From Barthelona sp. PCE (lineage: Eukaryota; Metamonada: BaSk clade), in assembly GCA_040285745.1 (NCBI GenBank), contig JAUFOR010000001.1, positions 868,001 through 932,000 of the forward strand: a stretch of DNA of 64,000 bases, written 5' to 3'. Below the pieces are notes generated by a model. The model was not told the DNA's origin, made no database searches, and saw nothing but the letters and a program-made list of their open reading frames with translations. Positions 1 to 10,017 of this stretch are shown here, in pieces. The first letter of the stretch is position 1; each line of letters starts with the position of its first letter. The position numbers and the translations under genes are program-made.

Positions 1-1023
1 CTGAGGCCCATTGTCCCCTTCCAATGCGCGTTTGATCTTTCTCAAAAACTTGTTGTCGCTGTCCATCTGGGCCTTCAGGGCTGCGTATTCATCCCCCCTT
101 TCAGAGAGCTCAGATTGTAACTCTCCAATAACAGCGGTAGCGGCTGCCAGCTTTTCATCTAATTTGGCATTTTGCGAGGTGAGTTTATGCATCTTTCTAT
201 CGAGCTGGTTCGACTCGTCTTCCAGCTCTTTGCTCTTTGCGCTCAGTTTCTTCAATGCTTTAGTCTGCTTCCGATCTATTCCGAAATCATACTCAACCGC
301 TTCGCTTTGGAAATCGCGCAAGTTCGAATTGAGTTGGTCCAGAGCCTGGGTTACCTCGTCGTCGTCTACAACACCATCGTTGTTCGCATCAGCCAACGAG
401 AATAAGGACTTGATCAACCTCTGTGGAGCAACACCATATTCAAGCAGGGAAAGAGGTGCTGTCTCATCTGATATACGTGGACGGCGGGCAGGCCTGCGCT
501 CTCTGTTGGGCATTGTTTTCTTGATAACAGTATCAACAATGGTGGAACGTGTGCTAAGTTGTTTGTTCTTCTCTGCTGTTTTATCGTTAGTAAAACCATG
601 AGGGAATTGGCGCTCCCACATGAGCTGAGAGAAGTCGTGGTGGATTGCCTCTGTTTCTGAACGTATTTCAACAACACGTTGCACTAGCCATTGGATAATG
701 GGTAAAAACGCTTTATAATCCAAAGAACGGATCTGAGGTGCCGAAATAGGGTGAGGGCACTTCATGTAACGAAGAGAACGAACGATCTTCTCACCCATTC
801 TGATTATCATACCAAGATTTGCATTCTCTTGGAAGTTTACGTCAACCTCGACGTCCCCGTGGCAACTCTGAATGCACCAGACCATTCCACCCACTACACG
901 ATCGAAATTAGACAGCGACTGGATTCTAGCTCTGAAATAACCCGCAGCAACGAGATAATCGATAATATCGTAAAAGGCCTTCTCCTCAACCTCGTCGTAG
1001 CCTAAAGTAGACACGAATGACAT
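1..1023 (-). CDS. CCDC93: CCDC93-like protein, 3' end beyond window
   Basis: An open frame of 341 codons runs from the ATG at 1023 to the left edge without a stop. The first 130 residues resemble CCDC93: a YYDII-type helix, GYFRARIQSLSNFDRVVGG, MVWCIQ and an IRSLDYKAFLPIIQWLVQR segment. In animals this protein is a subunit of the CCC complex, which works with Retriever and COMMD proteins in endosomal recycling. The N-terminus is expected to be a calponin-homology-like fold. From about residue 230 the sequence becomes a charged coiled coil, as in the family. Residues 212-223 (355-390) match an EF-hand loop (D-x-N-x-D-G-x-x-D-x-x-E). The family match is by eye; the C-terminal half is not visible. 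Confidence 0.72.
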   Translation of the reverse strand, partial: MSFVSTLGYDEVEEKAFYDIIDYLVAAGYFRARIQSLSNFDRVVGGMVWCIQSCHGDVEVDVNFQENANLGMIIRMGEKIVRSLRYMKCPHPISAPQIRSLDYKAFLPIIQWLVQRVVEIRSETEAIHHDFSQLMWERQFPHGFTNDKTAEKNKQLSTRSTIVDTVIKKTMPNRERRPARRPRISDETAPLSLLEYGVAPQRLIKSLFSLADANNDGVVDDDEVTQALDQLNSNLRDFQSEAVEYDFGIDRKQTKALKKLSAKSKELEDESNQLDRKMHKLTSQNAKLDEKLAAATAVIGELQSELSERGDEYAALKAQMDSDNKFLRKIKRALEGDNGPQ

Positions 1024-1172
1024 CCTAAGATTGTGATTGAAGCAAGAAATTTTTTAACAGCTTCATTTCCGCATCGATTTCTTCCCACATCCCAATCCTT
1101 TGAGACCACTTATATTGGACAACATTACAACGTGCTATCCACATGAATTAATAAATGAATTGTTTTGCTTTA
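1024..1172. other. Intergenic, no gene seen
   Basis: About 150 bases between the CCDC93-like start and the kinase stop, both on the minus strand. It should hold the CCDC93-like promoter and the kinase 3' end. I see no RNA gene or repeat. Confidence 0.4.
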
Positions 1173-2555
1173 CTACATGTTATTGATGATGTTTTCCATC
1201 TCTTCAATTTCTTGATGATCCTCTAACAAGGACGATGTACTTTTTGTCTTACTGAAAGTCTCAGAATAACTTGACATATTGCTTGAACTGCTGTGTGATC
1301 TTGGTCGTCGTGGAGAGTTTGGGACAACTATTGTTACAGCATCCAAAACATCGATGGTAGGGCTGTCCCACTGTGGTTCAGGGAGCACACTCATGCTGCT
1401 ACTGTTGCTCAGATTCATAGGTGTAAATGATTCGAAAAGCCACTCATGCTGCAGCAATATAGAGGCTGTTGGTCGATCATCTGGATCCACCTGTAGACAC
1501 TCCATGAGGAACTCCCTTGCGTACCTCGGAAGATCCTTCGGTATCTCTGGTTTCTCACCTCTTCCTATTCGTAAAAGGGCAGCCATAGGGTTGTAGTTTG
1601 AATACGGCGGCTTTCCCGTCAGCATTTCAAGAACAGTCGCACCGAGCGACCATATATCTGCCTTACGCCCATGTCCGCTCTGCAATACTACTTCTGGTGC
1701 TATCCAATACGGAGAGCCATGTAACGAACGATGATCGATTGATCCTGTTCCTAGCTTAACACTTGCACCAAAATCTGCAAGCTTGACGCATCCCTCAGGC
1801 GTTACAAGGATGTTTGCTCCTTTTATATCTCTATGTATGATGCGGTGCGCATGTAAAAATTCCAAGCCTTGCAAGATCTGTCGTGTGTAGTTCTTCGCCA
1901 CTTTGTTCGGGAGTCCGCCGAACTGCCGTATCAAACTGGATAAGGTGCCACCGGCTATGTATTCCAAAAATATAGACATAACGTTTGGAGATATTTCTGT
2001 TCCCAAATACCTGACAATGTTCCGATGATCCACGAATCGAAGTAGGGATAGCTCTTTCTCAAGGGCGCGGATCTCGACAGATATTTCTTCTTCCAAAGGA
2101 CATTGTTTAACAGCGAGAAGTTCACCAGTTTCAACATTCAGACCTAAAAAGACCTGACCGAACGATCCAGCACCAAGCTGCTTGCCCTTAACCCAGTTTA
2201 TGGGCTTTGTGGGAACAACACTCGTCGTTTTATACATCTCAAAGATCTGTTCCCTGGTTAAATCGTCTTTATCGTAAAAATTGTTATCGAAAAGCAAAGA
2301 CCCCAATGTCACTCGTCTGCCACTTTGCTCCATAAACTCAGAAGCTATATTTTCAAGCATAGCGCGATCATTATTTCCTTCTTCTGGAACCACAGACATT
2401 TCGAATTCTTCATCTGTCACCTCGGGTGTGTCGTTGGGATCATCGATGATAGGCTGGTCATAAATATCGGAAGTCGAAGATATTGAAGGTAAACGAGAAC
2501 GGATTGCTTGTACTTTCAGTTTTTGCCTTGCTGGCGATGATGTGTTACCTCCCAT
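1173..2555 (-). CDS. STE11/MAP3K-type serine/threonine protein kinase
   Basis: 460 residues. The catalytic domain spans roughly 118-375 and is complete: glycine loop LGAGSFGQV, AVKQC lysine, HRDIKGANIL catalytic loop, DFG, and GSPYWIAPEV in the activation segment. The GAGSFG loop and GSPYW(M/I)APEV are typical of MAP3K/STE11 kinases. The N-terminus reads MGGNTSS, which fits the N-myristoylation pattern (Gly2, Ser/Thr6), so membrane attachment is likely. The 100-residue N-terminal arm is acidic, and the tail after 390 is Ser-rich and probably phosphorylated. The substrate kinase is unknown. It is divergent from the PACS-like gene, with about 120 bases between starts. Confidence 0.9.
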   Translation of the reverse strand: MGGNTSSPARQKLKVQAIRSRLPSISSTSDIYDQPIIDDPNDTPEVTDEEFEMSVVPEEGNNDRAMLENIASEFMEQSGRRVTLGSLLFDNNFYDKDDLTREQIFEMYKTTSVVPTKPINWVKGKQLGAGSFGQVFLGLNVETGELLAVKQCPLEEEISVEIRALEKELSLLRFVDHRNIVRYLGTEISPNVMSIFLEYIAGGTLSSLIRQFGGLPNKVAKNYTRQILQGLEFLHAHRIIHRDIKGANILVTPEGCVKLADFGASVKLGTGSIDHRSLHGSPYWIAPEVVLQSGHGRKADIWSLGATVLEMLTGKPPYSNYNPMAALLRIGRGEKPEIPKDLPRYAREFLMECLQVDPDDRPTASILLQHEWLFESFTPMNLSNSSSMSVLPEPQWDSPTIDVLDAVTIVVPNSPRRPRSHSSSSNMSSYSETFSKTKSTSSLLEDHQEIEEMENIINNM

Positions 2556-2674
2556 CGAATATTAGCCAGAATTATGTGCTAACAATAAGTTAGAAAACCA
2601 TAAAACAAAAAGAAACAGGTTGAACTCTGTTTTAAGTTTTAACACCATATTTCTCTTGTTTAATAATCGGGAAA

Positions 2675-4780
2675 ATGGCCAGTGAACTTCCAGAGTTGCT
2701 AGATTATCTGTTAAATGATGGTCGTGGTCTTTTTAAGAGACATCAACATAAAGCTTTCTTTGAAATTGTAGGAGAGACAGCAGAGGCAGCGACGTTCACG
2801 CTCACACAGCTTCTTTCATCATTCATTGCTTCACAGTTGGGGTATGCATTGGATACTCCACCGTTTATGCTCATTTCTAACATCTCGGCGCTGACAAAGG
2901 TCGAGACGGGCAGAGACCAGATCCTTGAGAGGAGGCTGCTTACTTTAATCTCCAATATTGTACTATTTTTTCCATTTAACGATTCTGATCCAATTCTAAG
3001 AGACATGGTACGCATGTCATCTCAGCTGCAGCTACCCTCACCGGCGTTCAAGCAGTTGATTATATGGCTACGCTTCTTTGTCGTTGACAGTAACACTAAG
3101 GCCGACCACGAGATGGCAAAAGCTATGGTCGAAATGATTATCGACCCCGTAGAGTGGGACCCCACCTCCTTCGACAGCCTCATGCCGTTCTTCCTGAAGC
3201 AGGCACTGTTGAACTGTTCGGTAGCCAAGAAGAATTCGTCCATCGCAGGTCGATCTGTATTGGAGGTTGCAATAGTTTTGTATACGAAGTTGTTGAACAT
3301 CACTGTCGACCACCTGTCGGAGGAGAAAATGCTGCGCCTGATTGCATTTGCTATTCAGCTTGTGATGCGTTGTCCATTTGTGATGATCCCCATTGCATCG
3401 TTGCTGCCGGTCCTTTACAGACAGATCAAGACGCTCAGCCTCTGGTCCGGGTCTTACGCCCGCGTCGCAGACCTATTTGCAAGAATTTTGGCTCTGGAGA
3501 TTAAAAGTGTGGGACTTTCCAGAGTACTGTGTCTTACTTCAAGCCACGGCATCGGAAATCCGCTTGACATCGTCTCTTTCTCCCGATTCCCATCACACAC
3601 TCTTATAGATCCGGGAATCGCTTCCAGAATTAATTTTAATATTGATGTTCTACCTGAAGAATCGAAAGAAATCGCAACAGACGCGTGTGACGTTTCCTTT
3701 GAGGAGATTTCAGAGCTGATTGCACCATTTAATGACGTGAAAAAGTTTCCGGAGTTATCCTTACCATTGTGTCTTTGTGATTCGTTGACTGCACAAAAGT
3801 TCCCATCAGGTTTGATCCCTTCTTCTGTTCTTGTCCCTGCTACGATGGCCGTGTGCTCAATAGGCGGCGTGCAGGGCTACCTGGATGCCTCATATACACA
3901 GTTGTTGAGCGTGCTGAATGCAACCGACTCAAGTACTTTTGTATTGTGCGGAGACGACATTTCTTTTAATGGTCTCGCAAATGCCATCTGCATGATCATC
4001 AGGCAAGCCCCCGAATCATTATATAAGCGGGATTTGAGGTTTTTCTTCATCCCCCTAGAAGGCCGCAGTGGTGCTCTTGCTTCCTTCCTTAAAGAGAAGT
4101 GCCCGGTGTACGACACGATGCTCTATCGTCCGTTTCACACGCTCATGTTCTCTAATCACGATCCTATCATCGAAGATCTTGGAGGAAACGACTTCATCAG
4201 TATTATCCACCGGGCAATTGTGGACTTTTTTGTGGTTTCAAACAGCATTTTACAGTCAGTGTCCGTCAACCTGTGGTCTATCAGAGCTGAATCTGTGACA
4301 GGGAGTAAGATAAACGTATATTTCGGTTTGTTTTTAGAAGTCGGTCCCCGTGCTTCTAAGCTCGTGTATGAAGCAAAGAAGAGCACCTCCCCGAAGCACC
4401 AGAGCATCAATATGACGGTTAGCTTCGAGGCGGCGACGGTTACGGGCTCTTGTAGTCAAACAATCGAAGACATTTCTGTTGAGGGATTTTTGTTGTGTTT
4501 AACACCCCCAGATGATTCACAATACGCCGAATCAGCAAAGGCCTCTATTCCTGTCGGGGAATTTGGTTTGGAGTTATTTATGAAGCCAACTCAAGGACCT
4601 CCAATACATACTCTAGTAAGGCGACTGGCTATACAATCCGAAAAGGAGTTCCCAATCATTGTGGACGGCCGCGTACTTACTGGTATTGGTAATTTGATCG
4701 TCGAATGTGTTTATTTCGATGGAAAACCAGCCGAAATTAAGTTCGGAGTTTTCTCAGGTTCAGATATTGACAATACCTAA
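2675..4780 (+). CDS. PACS-like sorting protein (tentative)
   Basis: 701 residues. The first 320 are helical and HEAT-like and I cannot place them. Residues about 390-690 resemble the C-terminal domain of phosphofurin acidic cluster sorting (PACS) proteins: a strand-rich stretch with VLCGDD, then LRFFFIPLEGRSGALASFLK and a basic VYEAKKSTSPKHQ region, ending in VRRLAIQSEKEFPIIVDGR before the final strands. PACS proteins link cargo with acidic clusters to adaptors in endosome-to-Golgi traffic. The cargo-binding N-terminal domain of animal PACS is not obvious. Its stop lies 2 bases from the stop of the convergent formin gene. A vesicle-traffic protein of another family is the main alternative. 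Confidence 0.45.
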   Translation: MASELPELLDYLLNDGRGLFKRHQHKAFFEIVGETAEAATFTLTQLLSSFIASQLGYALDTPPFMLISNISALTKVETGRDQILERRLLTLISNIVLFFPFNDSDPILRDMVRMSSQLQLPSPAFKQLIIWLRFFVVDSNTKADHEMAKAMVEMIIDPVEWDPTSFDSLMPFFLKQALLNCSVAKKNSSIAGRSVLEVAIVLYTKLLNITVDHLSEEKMLRLIAFAIQLVMRCPFVMIPIASLLPVLYRQIKTLSLWSGSYARVADLFARILALEIKSVGLSRVLCLTSSHGIGNPLDIVSFSRFPSHTLIDPGIASRINFNIDVLPEESKEIATDACDVSFEEISELIAPFNDVKKFPELSLPLCLCDSLTAQKFPSGLIPSSVLVPATMAVCSIGGVQGYLDASYTQLLSVLNATDSSTFVLCGDDISFNGLANAICMIIRQAPESLYKRDLRFFFIPLEGRSGALASFLKEKCPVYDTMLYRPFHTLMFSNHDPIIEDLGGNDFISIIHRAIVDFFVVSNSILQSVSVNLWSIRAESVTGSKINVYFGLFLEVGPRASKLVYEAKKSTSPKHQSINMTVSFEAATVTGSCSQTIEDISVEGFLLCLTPPDDSQYAESAKASIPVGEFGLELFMKPTQGPPIHTLVRRLAIQSEKEFPIIVDGRVLTGIGNLIVECVYFDGKPAEIKFGVFSGSDIDNT

Positions 4781-4782
4781 TT

Positions 4783-7700
4783 TTATTCCTCTGCTTCTGA
4801 TAAAACATCAGAATCTTCATTTTTGGGACTATCAAACGTTGATTTTGTGCTCCTTTTACCTATTTTTTTACCCATTTTAGGTGAAACGAGAGTGCTACGG
4901 CTACGCTTTGTGATAGCCTCTGTACGTAACTTGCCAAACAAACTGTCAAAAGCACCTTTTTCCTTACTCTTCTTCTTCTTTTTACCCTTTGGAGTGCCAG
5001 GAATACGTTTCTTTGGCGTGCTAGGTGTGTCGGGTGTGTCAGGAGTGTCAGGAGATGATAAAGAATTTGTTGAAGCCAATTTTTCAAGTTTCTTCTTCTT
5101 CTTTTCTTCTTCCTTCTTCTGCCTTGTGCGATACGAATCTAATTCTTGTAAACCACGCTTGACCTGCCTGATGAGCTCAACAAAGTACGCTGTGAACTCA
5201 TAAAACGGATCCTTAGGGTTCTCTCCAAATTGCTTTATCAAATCTGTTGCGTTGGACAAAGATGACTCAACTCCGCTCTCTAATAGACCTATGGACTCTT
5301 CTTTGTCACTCACAAAAGCAGTGAAACGCTCATAAACAGGATCTGAGGGATCTAAAGCAGCAGTAAACTTTTGGACTTGCAAAAAAGATTTTTTAACTTG
5401 TTTCAGATCAAGGGAAATGGCCTCAAGATCTATCCTCGGCAGATCCAGCAGGGAATCCATCTCGTCTGCGAACGAAAGACATTCAGGTGCAGTACTCTGT
5501 AAATTGTCAAGTAAAAACATTATGAATGAAGAGTTTCCGTTCTGTAAAGAATACAGCTGGGGAAGACTCTGCAGCGAAAACCCATACGCACCTCCACCTG
5601 GTGAGCCGCTGTTGAGGATGTTGCCTGCAACCAACAGTGCGTGAAAGAATGATTTGAGGTTCTTGTTTTCGAGAATGAGTGAATGGAACTTGTTAATATT
5701 ACCAACCGTGACAAACACGCTGTCTATGAACGATCCGAGCGTTGTAAGGCTGATGAATGCCTCTAAACGATCGACTGGGTTGCCGAATTCCTCAATTAAC
5801 GAAGAGATCATAATATCCGACGGGTGTGATGACTCTGATACGATAAATCCATCAAATAGAGCCATGTCTTCGACCGATGGGAGCAGATTGCGCATGTTCG
5901 AGTACTTTGACTCCGGGATCTTTTTCACAATTTCTTCTGTGAAGGGATTCCTCACGAAATCTGCAATATCACTGATTTGCAGCTTGAGAGAACCACGTAC
6001 AATATCCATATTCTGCATTTTGCTTCCCATAACAGAGACGACCTTGTTTTCCGTCTTCTTTGCCGTCGATTCATTCTTCTTCTTCTTCTTCTCTTCCACA
6101 CCAAAAACGTCTAGGAACGCGTCTATACTGAAGAGATCGGTTGCAGTAACCTTCTTATCGAGAGAATCAATGTCTTCCCAGATTGTGTTGTCGATCTTTT
6201 TATCAGGGATCTTCTTCCACCTCAAGCGCTTCATTGGTTTGGCCAACTTCTTGTTTTTCTTTTTAGGCCGCTTGTTTTTTTTGCCAAAGCCAAAACCAGG
6301 CATACCAGGCATACCAGGACCAGGTGGAGCTCCAGGCATACCAGGAATACCAGGCATACCAGGTGGAGCTCCAGGCATACCAGGAATACCAGGTGGAGCT
6401 CCAGGAATACCAAGAATACCAGGAATACCGGGCATACCAGGCGGAGCTCCAGGCATACCAGGAATACCACCCGGCGGAGCAGGAACACCACCTGGAGGAG
6501 CAGGAATACCACCAGGTGGAGCAGGAACACCACCCGGAGGAGCAGGAACACCACCCGGAGGAGCAGGAATACCACCAGGTGGAGCAGGAATACCACCAGG
6601 TGGAGCAGGAACACCACCTGGAGGAGCAGGAATACCACCAGGTGGAGCAGGAACACCACCCGGAGGAGCAGGGATACCGCCAGGAGGAGCAGGAACACCA
6701 CCAGAAGAAGCATTATTCAGGACCTTTAGCCCAGCAACCTCACTTTTCAATCTTAAAAGATCACCATCCTTAGCATCGATAGTTTTTTTGAGCCCACTAA
6801 TTGTTGTGGCGAGCTTGGCAATCTCAGCCTTCAGCGTCATGATCTCCTTTGCATGCTCATCATCATCTACTACAATTTCGCCCTCTCCTTGAAGAATCTT
6901 GATGGCCTTTGCCAACACTTCCTGCTGAGTCTGGCTATACTTCCGGCTGGTAGGAAGGATTCCCTTCATCAATCCCTCCATTTGATCGACAACATAAAAC
7001 TCAGAATCATCTTCTTTTTGAGTGAAATAATTCTGGATAAGAACATCGTCTTGTAGAGATGAAGTCATGTCCAGGAGTATGTCAAAGAAGTTCTCCCTCT
7101 CGAGCATCTGTCTGAACCTGAATCTGTCCTCGATATCTTCTTCATTGTCGAGGTAAGTGTTAATGAAGAGCAGGAATGTACTCACTACAGCATCAGTCCA
7201 CTCACCGATGCTACTTACGAACTGGAAAGGGCGTGGTTTGTTTAGGACGGCGTTTTTTAACAGTGGGAAAGCATTATGCTTGAATAGAGTGCCTGAACCG
7301 GCAAGGACTGTAAGCATTTCCCAAGCTTGGTTAGCAATGTTGATTGGGAACGATCTGTGTGTCACGAGGCCCCAAACCACATCAACGAAATCCTGCCTGT
7401 GCATTAGCATGTCCATCGTGAAGGAGCCACCGTTAAACATAGCCTTGAAACACAGCAGGAGTTCAACCATCATGTCCCCTGACGCAACGCGGGACTTGAT
7501 GAGCCCGCCCGCAATCTTCAGCAGCTCCTGATGTCCCTTTCCCGCAATCGTGAAATCCGTCAACCAATCCATGTCCTCCGTCTTCAGAGCGGCACGGCAG
7601 TCCTGCAACACGAGTAGAGTGGGCTCATTACGGAGTTTTGCAAGGAGGAACGAAGGATTCTTGGTGCTCTCTGGCTTCTCATTAACCTCTTTCATCTTAT

Positions 7701-7926
7701 ACATGTTGATAAACTGAAGCTTCTGCTGTTTTCCCATCTGTCGCATGTTATCTGCAGCAGCTGGAGGAATCATGAGCTTCCTAATGGTGTCCTCAAACTC
7801 TTTTTCGAAATCTTCATCGTTAGGAACGAAGAAATCTGAACTTGGAGGTGGAAGTGGTGCAGCCCTACCGGGAGGAGCCTCCACCACCTCCTCTTTTTTC
7901 CCTTTAAACCATGAGAACATGGACAT
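4783..7926 (-). CDS. Diaphanous-related formin
   Basis: 1047 residues with full formin order. A GTPase-binding/FH3 armadillo region spans about 30-330, followed by a short coiled coil near 360-405. An FH1 region of about 150 residues holds 11 tandem GG(I/V)PAPP units followed by [12 protein letters not shown] variants. FH2 runs about 575-950 ([10 protein letters not shown] at the start, then NxxNSG and basic helices). A Lys-rich tail contains [19 protein letters not shown], which resembles a diaphanous autoregulatory (DAD) motif. It should nucleate and elongate actin filaments from profilin-actin, controlled by a Rho-type GTPase through release of autoinhibition. Start: the ATG giving MSMFSWF, with a second ATG two codons later. 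Confidence 0.93.
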   Translation of the reverse strand: MSMFSWFKGKKEEVVEAPPGRAAPLPPPSSDFFVPNDEDFEKEFEDTIRKLMIPPAAADNMRQMGKQQKLQFINMYKMKEVNEKPESTKNPSFLLAKLRNEPTLLVLQDCRAALKTEDMDWLTDFTIAGKGHQELLKIAGGLIKSRVASGDMMVELLLCFKAMFNGGSFTMDMLMHRQDFVDVVWGLVTHRSFPINIANQAWEMLTVLAGSGTLFKHNAFPLLKNAVLNKPRPFQFVSSIGEWTDAVVSTFLLFINTYLDNEEDIEDRFRFRQMLERENFFDILLDMTSSLQDDVLIQNYFTQKEDDSEFYVVDQMEGLMKGILPTSRKYSQTQQEVLAKAIKILQGEGEIVVDDDEHAKEIMTLKAEIAKLATTISGLKKTIDAKDGDLLRLKSEVAGLKVLNNASSGGVPAPPGGIPAPPGGVPAPPGGIPAPPGGVPAPPGGIPAPPGGIPAPPGGVPAPPGGVPAPPGGIPAPPGGVPAPPGGIPGMPGAPPGMPGIPGILGIPGAPPGIPGMPGAPPGMPGIPGMPGAPPGPGMPGMPGFGFGKKNKRPKKKNKKLAKPMKRLRWKKIPDKKIDNTIWEDIDSLDKKVTATDLFSIDAFLDVFGVEEKKKKKNESTAKKTENKVVSVMGSKMQNMDIVRGSLKLQISDIADFVRNPFTEEIVKKIPESKYSNMRNLLPSVEDMALFDGFIVSESSHPSDIMISSLIEEFGNPVDRLEAFISLTTLGSFIDSVFVTVGNINKFHSLILENKNLKSFFHALLVAGNILNSGSPGGGAYGFSLQSLPQLYSLQNGNSSFIMFLLDNLQSTAPECLSFADEMDSLLDLPRIDLEAISLDLKQVKKSFLQVQKFTAALDPSDPVYERFTAFVSDKEESIGLLESGVESSLSNATDLIKQFGENPKDPFYEFTAYFVELIRQVKRGLQELDSYRTRQKKEEEKKKKKLEKLASTNSLSSPDTPDTPDTPSTPKKRIPGTPKGKKKKKSKEKGAFDSLFGKLRTEAITKRSRSTLVSPKMGKKIGKRSTKSTFDSPKNEDSDVLSEAEE
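6295..6711 (-). repeat. Tandem coding repeat of formin FH1
   Basis: A short-period repeat within the formin. Units of 21 bases encode GG(I/V)PAPP eleven times, then related units encode GMPG(I/A)P and GIPGAPP. Units alternate between Ile and Val codons and between two spellings of the glycine and proline codons, so the array looks expanded by unequal exchange or slippage. Every unit keeps the frame. The same DNA gives long shadow ORFs in other frames, which are not genes. Confidence 0.9.
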
Positions 7927-7988
7927 AGGACAGAAAAATTATAACAACATTTTTACTCAATTTAAATACTATGAATTGAATCTCAGGG

Positions 7989-9044
7989 TTATAGGCCACT
8001 GAAAAACCTTGAATTTTGTGAAATAGGTTTAGACTTTTTTTTGCGATTGTTTCGCCTCTTCTTCTTCTTTGGTACAATTTTCAATTGCTCGGGTTGCGTT
8101 TCTTCAACTTCCTCCTCCTCCTCAACAAGAAAACTGGTGTCCCAAAGCTTCACACAATCACCGTGACTGGAACTGGCGACTATAGACTTTGAGCAATTCA
8201 GTGTTAAGTTCTCAATGGGAAAATCATGATCGCCAATCATACCAAGGGGCTCGTTAGGCATAAATGAGAGAACTCTAATGAGACCGTCGGATGAACCAGT
8301 TAAATAGAGCTCATCAGTAACGGCGATAATGGCAGAAACCGAATCTGGATGAACGTGAAAAGCGTTGCAGGGGAGATCCCACTGGTCCATTTTCCAGAAG
8401 TTTATCTTTCCTTCCAACGTACCCGTAACCAAATAAGGATCTTTACGACTAATAAAGAGCATGCTTTGTTGTTCGTCGTCGAGGTTTTCTGAGATCATTA
8501 GCAATTCTTTGCTGGCAAGATCAAACACATAGAGGTATCCGTCCGCACCCCCTGCACAGAGAACAGCTTGCTCAGGTTCGTAAGCTAAGGATGTGATGCC
8601 TTCGTTGGTTTCTTTCACGCTCATTGTGCACATCTGTGTTTCCAGGTTCCACATCTTGATGGTTCCCTCATCGTCACCAGTGATGACTAAATATCCACCG
8701 AGATAAAGCATTGCAGAAATTGGAGCTGCATGTGCCTTCACCTTCTTCCATGTGACGTTATCTTCACCGGCGAGAAGGTGCTCGACAGAGTGCAGCTTGA
8801 GGCTCTGTGATGAGCCTGCTGTTAAAAGATAATCCCCATTTGCTGTAAAGGACAAACAACGAACTGCTCGGTTATGGCACTTGAATGTGAATATCAGCTC
8901 CGATGATTCGGGCAATGCCTTGACTCTGAATAGCGAACAGCTGCCGTCTATACAACCAACGGCAAGGATTTGTTCTGTTGGGTGAAATGCCATTGAAAAA
9001 ACTGTTGCTGGCACTTCCAGGTCAGAGTATACCAATTCAGTCAT
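7989..9044 (-). CDS. WDR55: WDR55/Jip5-like WD40 protein
   Basis: 351 residues, seven WD40-like blades over about 1-310 and a basic tail rich in KKKKRR. The order of blades and motifs follows WDR55 (yeast Jip5): FSMAFHPTEQILAVGCIDGS near the start, AHAAPISAMLYLGGYLVITGDDEGTI in the middle, LYLTGSSDGLIR later, and FFSGL at the extreme C-terminus, like the FF(A/S)GL ending of the family. Family members act in the nucleolus in large-subunit ribosome biogenesis. The Lys/Arg tail fits nucleolar targeting. It is transcribed in the same direction as the formin, 62 bases upstream of it. Confidence 0.8.
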   Translation of the reverse strand: MTELVYSDLEVPATVFSMAFHPTEQILAVGCIDGSCSLFRVKALPESSELIFTFKCHNRAVRCLSFTANGDYLLTAGSSQSLKLHSVEHLLAGEDNVTWKKVKAHAAPISAMLYLGGYLVITGDDEGTIKMWNLETQMCTMSVKETNEGITSLAYEPEQAVLCAGGADGYLYVFDLASKELLMISENLDDEQQSMLFISRKDPYLVTGTLEGKINFWKMDQWDLPCNAFHVHPDSVSAIIAVTDELYLTGSSDGLIRVLSFMPNEPLGMIGDHDFPIENLTLNCSKSIVASSSHGDCVKLWDTSFLVEEEEEVEETQPEQLKIVPKKKKRRNNRKKKSKPISQNSRFFSGL

Positions 9045-9341
9045 GACAAAATAGAAAAGGGTAGTAATTGAGATACCACCATAATATTGATGAGTGATTT
9101 ACAACTAAATTATATGATGTGGGCTTTGTTGGCAGAATGATGTGTTTGGGGGTACTAAACTGTTGTTGAAGGCAAAATATTGAGATTTTCTATGTTGGGC
9201 CGTTGTAAGTGTTTCTTTATTTTTAACTGGTTTTGATCTTCTAAAAGCACAGTATGAGTCCAGAAAAAGTAAACAGAAAGGGAGTAATCTCAAATGAAGG
9301 CGTTTTGTATTTTTCTTCCAGTTTCTTAGTTCTAGTTTTTG
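9045..9341. other. Divergent promoter region, no gene seen
   Basis: About 300 AT-rich bases between the divergent WDR55 and NMNAT starts. A 62-codon minus-strand frame at 9105-9293 has no recognisable features. No tRNA or other RNA structure was seen. Confidence 0.45.
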
Positions 9342-10004
9342 ATGAACAAACCCCTTGCACCATACAACCTACTCCTCGTGATGTGTGGTAGCCTGAACCC
9401 AATTACAATTGCACATCTCCGATTGTTCTTTGATGCTAAAGCTGCTTTCAGCCATCAATACTCTGTGATAAAGGGCATCTTGTCGCCTGTCAACGACGCA
9501 TACCGCTCTTTCAAGTTCGGAAAACCCGTTTTGATCGATGGCCACCATCGTGTGAATATGTGTCGTGCTGCCACTGAGGATATCGATTGGATCACCGTAG
9601 ACACATTTGAGATGGAGCAGGACCACTACGTGCGCACGTATGAGTATCTATGTCATCTTACAGACGAGTACCCACTGGCAGAATGGGATATCCGTTTTGT
9701 GTGTGGCGTTGATTTGCTTAGCACATTCAAACCAGAAATATGGAACAACTGCGTCAATATTATCAACGAGTTCGGTTTTGTTGCCTTTGAACGAAAAGGT
9801 TACCCAACTGTTGAAGAGGTTGTTGAAGAAAATCCTATTTTGAGGAAAAACAGTCACCATATACTAACTGCGACAAGTCCTTGTTCAAATAGCATATCGA
9901 GCACGGTGGTGCGAGACTTGGTGCGCAGGAATGACAGCCCACGATTTCTGGTAGCTGATAGAGTACTGGACTACATCAATAATAATCAGCTCTATATTGA
10001 ATAA
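9342..10004 (+). CDS. NMNAT: Nicotinamide/nicotinate mononucleotide adenylyltransferase
   Basis: 220 residues, close to the size of small eukaryotic NMNATs. It makes NAD+ or its deamido form from ATP and the mononucleotide. The nucleotidyltransferase signature is GSLNPITIAHLRLF (family G-x-F/L-N-P-x-x-x-x-H) near residue 16. The C-terminal ISSTVVRDLVRR matches the family ISSTxxR motif that grips ATP phosphates. A WDIRFVCGVDLL segment corresponds to the GxD strand of the core. The ATG at 9342 is chosen; an in-frame TTG just before it is not needed. The stop is 13 bases from the convergent coiled-coil gene. Confidence 0.92.
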   Translation: MNKPLAPYNLLLVMCGSLNPITIAHLRLFFDAKAAFSHQYSVIKGILSPVNDAYRSFKFGKPVLIDGHHRVNMCRAATEDIDWITVDTFEMEQDHYVRTYEYLCHLTDEYPLAEWDIRFVCGVDLLSTFKPEIWNNCVNIINEFGFVAFERKGYPTVEEVVEENPILRKNSHHILTATSPCSNSISSTVVRDLVRRNDSPRFLVADRVLDYINNNQLYIE

Positions 10005-10017
10005 AACCAAAATCATT

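Noticed and set aside
6231-6892. Long plus-strand and alternate-frame ORFs over the formin FH1
   Set aside because: They are reading-frame shadows of the 21-base repeat, giving monotone LLL/VFL or QEYHQ-type peptides.
9105-9293. 62-codon minus-strand ORF upstream of WDR55
   Set aside because: No motif, likely promoter DNA of two divergent genes.
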